Assembly: GCA_039090855.1 (NCBI GenBank)
Contig: CM077011.1
Coordinates: 136,092,749 to 136,156,748 of the forward strand
DNA: 64,000 bases
Source of the DNA: Macrothele yani
Taxonomy: Eukaryota > Arthropoda > Arachnida > Araneae > Macrothelidae
Direction: 5' to 3'
Shown: positions 55,285 through 64,000 of the stretch, piece by piece
Position numbering within the stretch: position 1 is the stretch's first letter
Layout of the letters: every line of letters begins with the position of its first letter
Notes under the pieces: generated by a model
Seen by the model: only the letters and a program-made list of their open reading frames with translations
What the model was told of the DNA's origin: nothing
The model's database searches: none
Program-made: the position numbers and the translations under genes

Positions 55285-56850
55285 TTACCCATGATGTGAG
55301 AGAACATGTTTTTCAATTAGCAATGCCTCCGAAGTTTCATGGCGTAAATTGCTTCTGTAATCAGTTAGATTTTGATTTATGATACTAAAAACTCTTTCAC
55401 ATGAAGCATTGCTGTGTGGCATTAAGAGCACAGACATCATTACATCTGGCAAGTATTTGTACTTAGGGGACCCATTATGTTTTTTTAACTGCTTAATTAA
55501 CGACCATGCTACATCTGGTCTGTTACAAGAAGTAATCTCATCAGTAAGAGAATCAATTTGATAGTTTATAAATTCTGATTCTACAACGTCCTTCACCTCA
55601 TCTGAATATGCAAATAAATCTAAGAAAAAATACAGGGAAGAAATTTTGTGCTTCTCTTTCAGTTTTACATCTGCAGTTGATGCATTTTCATATAGCTTGT
55701 CTTGCAGTGGACATTTTTTCAAAATATATGTACATCCTTTATTGAAATATTTCCATACACAGCTATAGAATTTTCCTTTTACAGAATTTAAAATATTGGG
55801 ACTATTCAAAAATTGATGGGTTTTAGCTCCTATTACTAGTTCATCATCTGACTTTTGATTCTTTTCGCCACCAAAATATATATTATGCACAGTCTGCTGT
55901 ATCAAATACTGCTGGCTTAACATATCTAGCTAATAATTCAGTTAAAAGTGATGTAATTTCGCGATGTTACACATGTGTCATGGGTGCATCACTCTCATCA
56001 ATAAATTGGCTTTATTAAATATGGGGATAGTTACTTGAAGAAACAATAAATACAGCTTTGTTGCAGGAGTTTCAAAATGTCTTTTTCACTTTAAAGAATG
56101 TGGGAGATATCCCTTTTTCTTCTTCTTTTTCACAAAAAATTTTGTGGAGAGCATCCCACTGTTCCAAAAATCTATCAATGACACATCCCAATGAAAGCCA
56201 CCAAGTAGAGCCATATTTTAGAATTTTGTGCTGTTCTAGTCCACAAACACTCTGACAAAACTGCAGAAGTTGAAAGCGTTTACAACTTTTTTTGAGATAA
56301 TAATAATAAATGTCTACTAAAGACTCTTCAATATTATAGTAATCCAATTCTTTGGCTGCATGCTATGCTGCTAAATGAATTAAGTGACAGGCACAGCCAT
56401 GCATAATTACAATTTGGCTAGCTTTCTTTATACATGAGCTAACCCCTTTGAACTGCCCCATCATCACATATGCATTATCTGCACAAAAGGAGACACAGTT
56501 ACCCCATGGTATCATTTTCTATTCCAATTCACCATTCAACAGATACATTTCCTCCAGTGGAATCGCCTGCTAAACGAGGCAATGATAATAACGATGGCAC
56601 TATTTTCCCAATATCACCATCATCATAATATGTGACAACAATTGGAAATAACTTGTGTTCGGAAGAGTTGCTTCCATCAGTCGCAAAACTGAATTTTTTT
56701 CTTTTAGTTTTCCAATTGCACTCTCTTGTGTCATAGCAGAGAAACTTTTTACAATTGATGTTGTTTTCGTGTGTGCACACTGCACAGGCATATTCCTTCG
56801 CGATTTTTGAATCCGGAAAATTTCTTCGGCTGTTTGTGTTTTTAAGGATT
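55285..56850 (-). pseudogene. hAT transposase (third family), decayed and fused to gypsy integrase
   Basis: Minus strand. The first recognisable part (about 56845-56560) reads FPDSKIAKEYACAVC, KFSFATDGSNSSEHKLFPIV, VTYYDDGDIGKIVPSLLSLP and AGDSTGGNV. Broken sequence follows with an MMGQFKG-type step near 56450. Then comes KILKYGSTWWLSLGCVIDRF and QWDALHKIF (56347-56072), and finally the dimerisation region MPHSNASCERVFSIINQNLT to the stop at 55285. The order matches a vertebrate-type ZBED-like hAT family. Several frameshifts. The N-terminal zinc finger is absent because the sequence joins a gypsy integrase at about 56850. Confidence 0.82.
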
Positions 56851-57290
56851 AGCTCAATATACTTAGTAAAAGAGTCGGTGACTACCAATAGGTACTTGTT
56901 CCCATTCTCTGTCGTGGAAAGTGGTCCTGCGATGTCCATGGAAATTTTTTACCACGGAACTGGCATGATTTCCGGGGTAATCAAACCCGCCTTTTGGTTC
57001 TTCTTGTAGCCCCAGCGTTAAACACTCCTCACAACTGGCAATGTAATTTTTGACATCAGCAAACATATTGATCCAAAAATATTTGAGTCTAATTTGCCCC
57101 AATGTCTTCTCAAACCCTAAGTGTCCCGCGCTTATACCATCATGCTCCACTCTAATTACTTCAGATTTTAGAGAGTCAGGCACCACCAACTGTTCAGTAA
57201 CAAGTCTGCGTGGACTGTTTTTGGCTGGCAAGGAAAAACGATATAGCAGGTCGTCTTGCATGAAGTAGGTATCTGTGATTTTATCAACAG
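56850..57290 (-). pseudogene. Gypsy integrase, N-terminal part
   Basis: The zinc-binding HHCC domain is visible as VEHDGISAGHLGFEKTL and CEECLTL. Then, in a shifted frame, the catalytic core starts with MDIAGPLSTTENGNKYLLVV (first Asp). It is cut after YIEL and continues as hAT sequence in the same frame. The remaining two catalytic residues are absent. Confidence 0.82.
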
Positions 57291-57396
57291 CAGAGTGTCA
57301 CGGCCCTCGAGGCAATCGATTACCTCGACCAAATTCGGGCCTGCTCGTTGTGCAGCCTTTATGGCCTCAGCATCAAGTGTAGGGCCTGGAGGCGCA

Positions 57397-59098
57397 TCAC
57401 TTGCCAACCACTGCTGCAATGTGCCTCGACAACACATCTGCGTTTGTATTTTTCTTCCCTGGGCGATACATTACATCAAAATCATATTCAGATAGGCTGA
57501 GATTCCACCTAACAAGCCTAGAGTTGGGAGTCTTTAGCGTCATCAGCCACTTTAAGGGTCTGTGATCAGTTATAACTGTAAACTGCCTACCCACTAAATA
57601 TTCCCGCTAATGTGTAATGTACTATTGCTAAAGCCTCTTGCTCAGTTGTACTGTAATTTTGTTCTGTGGGGTTAAGTTTCCTGCTGAAGAATGCAATAGG
57701 ATGTCTGATGCTCTCTTCGTCCTCCTACTCGAGTATACCCGCAATAGCCAATTTGGATGCACCTGTGGTCACGAAGAACCTTTTTGAGAAATCTGGGTAA
57801 GCCAACAGCAGCTCACTTATGAGCACCCTCCTTAATCGCTGGAAGGACTCCTCACACTGCTCATCCCAGATAAATTTTACATTTCTCCTGGTGAGATTTG
57901 TCAAAGGTTGGGCAATGGATGCAAAATTTTTGATATGGCGCCTGTAGTAGCCCGCCATTCCCAAAAAGGCTCGGACTTGCTTAACAGTGCATGGGGCAGG
58001 AAAATCCCGTACAGCCTCCACGTTTTCAGGGTTTGGTCTTACTCCTTGACTATCCAGAAGGTGCCCAAGATATGTAACCTCCTTAGTCGCAAACTCACAT
58101 TTACTCGGCTTAATTTTAAGCTTGTGCCTTCTTAAATGCTGGAAAATTAACTCCAGTTTCTCCAAGTGTTCATTTAAGGTCTTAGATGCACATAAGATAT
58201 CGTCGACATACACTAAAATGCCATCATCTTGCTTCTCCAAAAACAATGAGTCTAGAGTTCTCTCAAATGTTGCAGGACTGTTGCACAATCCAAATGGGAG
58301 ATGGTTCTACTTGAAATGGCCAAATTCGCAGGAAAAAGCAGTTTTGTACTAGTCTTGTTCCCTGATTTTGATTTGATGATACCCTGCCAAAAGGTCTATT
58401 TTAGAAAAATTCAGTATCCATGCAAAAGAGATAGGGTCTGTTGTATTCTGGGGACTGGATAACTGTCTTTTCTGGTTACCTGATTTAATTTTTGAAAGTC
58501 ACAGCAGAAACGATAAGAGTTGTCCCGTTTTCGAATGAGGACAATTGGAGAGCAATATGGACTATCCAACTTGGAAATAAACCCAGCATCCAGCAATTCA
58601 TTCACTTGAGTGAACTTTTAATTCAGGTCTAAGAGCATGCGGAACATTGTATGGGTGAAGCTTAAAGGGTTTGTCATCTGTTAGATGAATTTCATGTTCA
58701 GTGAGGTCCGTGCTCTGCAAATCTACGGGATCCTGTGCAAAAACATCGGAATATGTCATCAGTAATACCAAAACCTTCTCACCTTCAAAGAAATTCAAAT
58801 GGTCCAATTTAAAATCACCGGCAGACACAGGCAAAGCACCGCCCTGCGTTGCACCTATTTCCCGTGACTTCCGAGTGATTTGCACAGGTTCTATTTGAAA
58901 TAACCTTGTATGTTTGTTTAACCAAATAGGGGAACTACTAGTGTTTGCTACTTTTACATCATATAAACCACTTGATGCGACATTATTAACAGACCGTGCC
59001 AAAAGTAATCCACCTTTGTGTGCATGTGGATGCAGTTCAAACATGACAGTCTGAACTCGCATACAAGGCGGTGTACCCAACTTCACTTGAAGGAACAT
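57397..59098 (-). pseudogene. Gypsy reverse transcriptase and RNase H
   Basis: 59098-58598 holds the linker and RT start (TYSDVFAQDPVDL, LHPYNVPHALRPE). 58605-58411 has LDSPYCSPIVLIRKRDNSYR and FCCDFQKLNQ. 58288-57725 has MCNSPATFERTLDSLF, YVDDILCAS (catalytic YVDD) and TYLGHLLDSQGVRPN. RNase H begins FFVTTGASKLAIAGILE, where the usual TDAS has Gly for Asp. It ends with VITDHRPLKWL and YRPGKKNTNADVLSRH. A GT-repeat and G-run near 59104-59125 interrupt the upstream frame. Confidence 0.87.
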
Positions 59099-59300
59099 TT
59101 CTGTGTGTGTGTGTGTGTATGGGGGGGGCGCAGAGAGGCAACAGTCACCCCCTCCTCAAGCATATTGTCAGCGTCCCTCTCTTTCTGTGGAGAGGCACTG
59201 TGTGGGTGGAGGGTCGGGAAACAACAGCTGATTCGAATGGGCAGAGAAGGTTAAGTGATGTGTTCGCATCGCATCAATTCCTAACAATGCCGAGTAATTT

Positions 59301-59579
59301 TCACTCAGCGGGTATTTTGACACATGAGCTTTGACTAAAATATTTCTCCCCTTGATTTGCAAGTTTACGTTGTAACATCCTAAGGTTGGAATGATTTCCC
59401 CTGTGATGCTTTTTATCCTTAAATCTGAATTGATGGGAAGTCAATTTCCTGCGAGCTTTTAATCTTAAATAAGCATCTTTCGCCAAAAGAGTTACCAAAG
59501 ATCCCATGTCAACTAATAACTTAATTTTGTCACCTTTGAGATCTGCATTAATAATTGACGCACTGTTGAAGCCCAACAA
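59301..59579 (-). pseudogene. Gypsy aspartic protease
   Basis: About 90 codons with LLVDMGSLVTLL, the flap-side context of a retroviral-type protease. The catalytic triad is normally D-T/S-G; here it reads D-M-G, which should abolish or weaken activity. The start of the domain is involved in the fold-back at 59519-59640. Confidence 0.72.
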
Positions 59580-59640
59580 GGGAGGGGGGCTTCAACAGCG
59601 CGTCAATTATTAATGCAGATCTCAAAGGGGACAAATTAAC
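59519..59640. repeat. Fold-back inside the gypsy coding region
   Basis: 59519-59572 and 59587-59640 are near-perfect inverted copies of about 53 bp around a short G/A-rich loop. The left copy is protease-coding sequence, so the right copy is an inverted duplication of coding DNA between gag and protease. It destroys the reading frame there. Confidence 0.85.
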
Positions 59641-60985
59641 AAGGGATAATCTGCAAATTGTTCCCATTTTGAATAGAAACATAATGCACCTGAGAGGATA
59701 TAAACTCTAAATAGGCCGAGATACCTCTTACAAATCGACCCTTATTTTTGGGATCAGGTTTCTGGGTACCAAATTTTCCTGATACCTGGTAATGAGAATC
59801 TCTCCCATTTCCTCTGCTATATACCTGTTTGGGCTTTGTCTCCGTCCTATTTGACCCATCCAAATTAGGGCACAACCGGATCAGGTGACCTTCTAATCCA
59901 CACCCAAAGCACATGATTCTACTCTTGCTACGCAGTGTTTGTTGCAATCCACAATTCTCTTAAGAGTAAATCATTCCGATTACCGAAACCCCGGCGATCA
60001 TCTGGCCTTGTTTCCTTCCATCTAGCTTGTTCCGCCCCAAAGAGCTGGGGGTTAACGATCGCTGAAATGTCTCCCTATTTCTCTCATGCCCCTCCGATTT
60101 CCTGTCTTCTCTTCCCTGAGAATTCCCAACTACCGGCCCTACCATATTTTCTGTGGCACCCAAACGCGACAACATCTGTTGTAAAGTGCGGGTCAGCATT
60201 ACCGAATCCTCGTCCCCTGTGCCTCCTTTCCCACAGTATTCACCGAAGTTTTCCTACCCATGAGCGCTAAATTCTCCTCCTCTTGAACTGCGATGAGAAC
60301 CACAGCATCCAAAGTTTCCGGGCATTTTGTTAGTACCCAATGTGTAATCAATTCAGATAACCCTGAAATAAATTGGCACATCGCTTCTTGATCCCTGTGC
60401 TTCCTCGTCTCTTCGGACATATCCGACTTATGACCATGATATTTCGTAGCTGTGCTCTTAAGACGTGTTGCATACTGCCGAACGTCTTGTCCTGGCAGTT
60501 GCAACACAGTTCATAAAGCGCTTCACTCGCGTTACCAATAGCTCTTCAGCTTGGAAGCAAACAATGACAAGCCGTTTAAAATTTACATATTCGGTTTCAG
60601 CCCTCAGCTCATCGCTATCAGATAGAAATTCAGCAGCTCTCTCCCGAAATTTAGATTTTGCAATTGCGAGTTTAGTTTGCTCACTCTATCTACCCACCGC
60701 TGCAACACTTTCAACGTCCTGAAAAAACTGTTTTGCACGATACAGTGGATCAGTGCCTGTAAATAGCCTCAACATGTTTAAACATCCCGCTATTTGCTCA
60801 CCGCAAACCAAAGGTGCAGCTAAAGCCGTTTGTCTCAGTTGTGAAGTACCCGCTGTATTTGTAACAGGTGTACTACCTCCAGGGATAACTCTTGCCCCGA
60901 TACTCACATGTTCTCCGTCAGAGTGACCATCAGAATCATCTGAATCCACATGACTCGATGATGACGATTGCTTCGTGTTATCCAT
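59636..60985 (-). pseudogene. Gypsy Gag
   Basis: ATG at 60985 opens an acidic, Ser/Asp-rich leader (SSSSSHVDSDDSDGHSDGEH) and a capsid start (MLRLFTGTDPLYRAKQFFQD). A stop follows. The next part (60507-60199) has LPGQDVRQYATRLKSTATKY, and the last part (59947-59636) holds one zinc knuckle, CFGCGLEGHLIRLC, which fits CX2CX4HX4C. Intact Gag would form the capsid and bind the RNA. At least three frame breaks. Confidence 0.82.
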
Positions 60986-61163
60986 TTTTTTTCTTACACA
61001 CTAAAATTACGGCAGTTCTTAGAAAACAGCTTAAGGCTTACTTAATGCTAAACTATACAAAATTCGCTCCGAACAAAACTAAATAAAAATAGTAATGGCT
61101 GTCAATTCGCATGTATTTTACGAACATGAGTGCCGTACCGCTAGTTGCGAAATATAGGTATCG

Positions 61164-61181
61164 ATCCTGGCCACAGCACCA
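61164..61181 (-). promoter_or_regulatory. Putative gypsy primer-binding site
   Basis: On the minus strand tggtgctgtggccaggat begins with TGG and lies upstream of the gag ATG. On the plus strand it reads as a tRNA 3' end including CCA and part of a T-arm. This is where reverse transcription of a gypsy element is primed, and it implies the 5' LTR ends at about 61182. Confidence 0.55.
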
Positions 61182-61600
61182 ATAACGTTACACGGCACTA
61201 GCAGAGGTCCTGCCGAGTCAGGCGGTAACAGTGCATGGAACTGTCATACAATTTTGTTCGCCGTGGCCCCAGGTGTGAATTTCATGTGCACCGCTGCACT
61301 CAAAGATTCACGCCAGAACATTAAAAAATGAAAATTGGAAGAATGACCTAAAGCGCGAGGCTTGGGTGAATCCACCGTGTGAACAAAAATAACAACAACA
61401 ATTAAAAAATAAAATAAAAAGTGAAACTTGGGGATCTGAGAGTTGTTATGTGGTTCACCCGCAATCACCAATTCATGACTGAGTGTAGTGGTCCGGATCG
61501 TACTCCGGTACATTCAATCCCCAACCAGCCAGAACAACACTCACTTTCACAAATAACACATGATTCTCAGATGCACAACACAACATTTAATTACTTTGTG
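61182..61600. other. Possible gypsy 5' LTR region, borders not seen
   Basis: Expected position of the 5' LTR. Because the 3' LTR is deleted there is no second copy to compare. No coding sequence. Confidence 0.35.
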
Positions 61601-62960
61601 ATTCAATCAGTTATGGGAAATCGTTTGCACATAATTTCTAATTTTTCTAAAAAAAAAAAAAAAAAAATGGTTTGGCCACCAGGGCGAGTAAATCTCAATT
61701 ACCGCTTCTGATGTATTTGAAGCAAAATATGAGCTTCTAAATTCTTGATTTAAAAAAAATTGTCGTTTGTAGACAGATAGTACTCATGTCGACAAACCTT
61801 TTAGAAACATTTTCTTTTTAAAATAATGCATGGTTTGTACGCCAAGGGGCTTAGATGTATATCTTATTTTTGTCAATATCTCTACTTCTAGGAGTCAGAT
61901 TTGAAAAATTCCTTCTTTGTTGGATAGTGTTTCAGGTGTGACATGTTTTTCATATAATTTCAAAATTTTCAATTAATTCATAAACTTTCCGCTAGGGGCG
62001 TAATGGTAAATGCCCCCCCCCCCACTATGTCTCTGCTTCTAAATCTCCAATTTGAAAAATTCTTTCTGCACCGGATACAGCTCCTGATGGGAAATACTTT
62101 GCACATAATGTCTAATTTTTGCAAAAAATGGTTTGGCCACAAGGTGGCGTAAGTCTCAATTTCCACTTCTGATGTATTTGCAGAAAAATATGAGCTTCTA
62201 AAATCTCAATTGAAAAAAAAAGTGGTTTGTTTCACCGATATACTCAAGTCGACAAGCATTTTAGGAACATTTTTTTCTTGAAATAAAGCTTGGCTTCTAC
62301 GCCACAGGGGCATAGATGTATATCTTATTTTTGTCAATATCTACTTCTAGGAGTCCGATTTGAACAATTCCTTCTTTGTTGGATAGATTCAAAATTTTCA
62401 AGTAAATCATGGACTTTCCGCTAGGAGGCACAGAGGTAAATTGCGTTTTCTGCGTTATTTCTACTTCTAAAACTCCGATTTGAAAAATTCTTCCTGTAGC
62501 GCTTACAAGATCTGATGGAAAATATTTTTCACAAAATTTCTAATATTTGGTAAAAAATGGTTTGGCCACCAGGGGGCATAAGTGTTCATTTCTGCTTCTG
62601 ATGTATTTGTAGCAAAATCTGGGCTCCTGAAAACTTCGACAATTTTTTTTTTTTTTCTTGGACCGATAGTGCTCATACAGAAAAACTTTTGAGAATACTT
62701 TCTTCCTACAATAAGGCATGGTTTTTCCACCGGGGGACGTAAAGTCATCTTATTTTTGTCGATATCTCCGTTTCTAAGAGTCCGATTTGAAAAATTATTT
62801 CTATGTTGGAGAATGTTTCCAGTGCGAAATGTTTCTCATATAAATTCATGTTTTTCTTAACGCACAAGTCTGCAACCAAAGGACGTAAGCTCACCACAAT
62901 TCCATTTACAGCAATATCTGAGGGATTAAAAACCCGATTGAAAAACTTCTTTCTTCCATC
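61600..62960 (+). repeat. Tandem array of ~150-bp units with CTCF-core-like motifs
   Basis: About nine diverged units with gatttgaaaaattcttc, tctacttctaggag and a CCACNAGGGGGC-like block. The block occurs near 61676, 61840, 61989, 62137, 62299, 62418, 62566, 62727 and 62873, about 120-165 bases apart. Larger similarity is seen at about 430-460 bp: tggtttggccac recurs at 61670, 62131 and 62560. So the array has a three-unit higher-order period. No coding capacity. Confidence 0.75.
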
Positions 62961-63434
62961 AGATACTATTGTTTCGTTTTCCATACCGGTTCCATTGACT
63001 TTGAATAGCTTTGATAAATTTAATTTGCGTCAGAACGGATTCAAAAGACGTGCTTATTACACCCGAAAATTCGGTGTTATCTTTCTTGTTGTTGGTGTTG
63101 TTGTGCGGCATGTGCTGTGGCACTGTATTATCATGTACCATCCCTTCCATGGTTAATTCTTTGATGCATTGAATTAATTGTGTACCCAAGTGCTAAGTTT
63201 TTTGCATTACTTACCATCTTTTTCGTGATATGTGTACTGCTGGGTGGTCGTAGTAGCAAAAATTTGTGTTTCAATTGGACATGCGTTCATGTTTCATGGT
63301 CTCTTTTAGCAATCAGTTGGCAGCCTTCGCTCAACAAACTGTCATGTGGTTAAAAATTGTATTTTTGGTATATTACGGATATACATTGTATTTTTGGTGT
63401 ATTACGGATATATTCCGCAGATGTATTACGGATA
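62960..63434. other. Non-coding sequence with a small minisatellite
   Basis: No gene. At 63362-63435 the word gtattacggatata recurs three to four times, partly separated by cattgtatttttggt. Confidence 0.55.
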
Positions 63435-63435
63435 T

Positions 63436-64000
63436 ACACTGCTAGCCACCCAAAATGCAACACCAAGGACCAAGATAGCAAAGCCAGATTTACTGGACAC
63501 ATAACAACAGATACAAAGATGAAACGATTGAGCTTACAGGCCCGTGTGACTTGCGGAACACGCAGACATCAATAGTTCGTGTGGCCCCCATGGCTGGCAA
63601 TAACGGCTGCCACACGCCGCAGCATTGAACGAAAGAGGCTTTGTATGTGGGCTTGGGGTATGTTGGTCCAGGCTGCTTCCACACATTGCCACAGTTCATC
63701 AGGCGTAGCCGCGGGTGGTGCTTGCCGGGCCACTCGGTTGTCGATCAGTGACCAGACGTGTTCGATGGGCGACAATCGGACATATCAAGAGAACAGGCGG
63801 GCCACGGCAGCAGTGACACCTGGTGGGCCGTGAAGAATTGTTGCATGATGTGTGCCACGTGCGGGCGTGCATTGTCCTGTTGAAACGTGGCCGCTGGCAG
63901 GTCCTGCAGGTAAGGGAGGACTACAGGCTCCAAAACGTCGGAGATGTAGCAGTGGCTGTTGAGTGTACCGGCGATGCGTACCAGAGGGGTGCGGGTGTCA
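63436..64000 (-). mobile_element. Tc1-like transposon, continuing past the window edge
   Basis: A TA at 63434-63435 is followed by cactgctagccacccaaaat, a Tc1-type terminus. The minus-strand transposase runs from the window end to 63569. The other terminus lies outside the window. Confidence 0.85.
63569..64000 (-). pseudogene. Tc1-like transposase, C-terminal half
   Basis: Minus strand. From the edge it reads the late DDE fold: YLQDLPAATFQQDNARPHVA (second Asp near 63878), then LLPWPACSLDMS. A frameshift near 63770 leads to MSPIEHVWSLIDNRVARQAP (catalytic Glu) and RVAAVIASHGGHTNY to the stop at 63569. Both visible catalytic residues are intact. The first Asp lies beyond the window. Confidence 0.85.

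Larger units (their letters stand above)
56850..61181 (-). mobile_element. Ty3/gypsy LTR retrotransposon, internal part, 3' end missing
   Basis: Minus strand in order: primer-binding site (61181-61164), gag with one zinc knuckle, protease, reverse transcriptase, RNase H, integrase. The integrase stops early at the junction with the hAT, so the integrase C-terminus and the 3' LTR are gone. A 5' LTR should lie above 61181 but its borders are not recognised. All coding parts carry frameshifts and several active-site changes. Confidence 0.87.

Noticed and set aside
61978..62984. Minus-strand frames in the 61.6-63.0 kb array
   Set aside because: They repeat because the DNA repeats; they differ in frame between units and have no protein motif.

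Overview
This window is animal nuclear DNA, AT-rich, and built almost entirely of transposable elements inserted into one another. The organism is an invertebrate, most likely an arthropod. The pointers are several diverged Tc1/mariner families, a DD41D (Visitor-like) element, hAT elements with CAGGG termini, a GIY-YIG Penelope-like element, a Helitron, an apurinic-endonuclease LINE of the R1/LOA/I type with an RNase H domain, a Ty3/gypsy element and a tRNA-derived SINE. There are no bacterial-style operons or ribosome binding sites. The exact taxon cannot be read from the sequence. The only plausible host coding sequence is one terminal exon at 9108-9702.

Layout. 0.3-1.5 kb: Tc1. 1.8-3.1 kb: DD41D element. 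3.4-7.1 kb: mariner interrupted by an 0.9 kb inverted-repeat element and by a 1.4 kb tandem-repeat block with units near 146 bp. 7.1-10.5 kb: mostly non-coding, with the possible host exon. 10.5-11.3 kb: a Tc1 whose halves point in opposite directions around two tRNA-like repeats. 11.6-13.0 kb: internally deleted Helitron. 13.3-17.2 kb: deletion derivative of a hAT family (El1). 17.6-30.5 kb: a second hAT (El3) that holds a Tc1 and a 7.8 kb El1 copy, which itself holds another element (El2). 30.6-36.6 kb: hAT tail, a perfect 85-bp-arm palindrome, a LINE remnant and a 1.08 kb head-to-head Penelope-like palindrome. 35.1-43.2 kb: four Tc1-like elements, one SINE and one mariner. 43.4-46.4 kb: free-standing El2. 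46.5-52.2 kb: full-length LINE with target-site duplication. 54-57 kb: a third palindrome, a second SINE and a hAT joined to a gypsy integrase. 56.9-61.2 kb: gypsy on the minus strand. 61.6-63.0 kb: a tandem array near 150 bp with CTCF-core-like motifs. 63.4 kb to the edge: a Tc1.

Nearly every transposase or polyprotein is broken by frameshifts, stops or loss of a catalytic residue, so this is a graveyard rather than an active locus. The nesting gives a relative order: El3, then Tc1 and El1, then El2. The more unusual signals are: 6-bp target-site duplications at both ends of four El1/El2 insertions; an in-frame TAA before a coiled-coil tail shared by two hAT families; three head-to-head palindromes with ribozyme-like cores and AATAAA; and two nucleosome-length tandem arrays.
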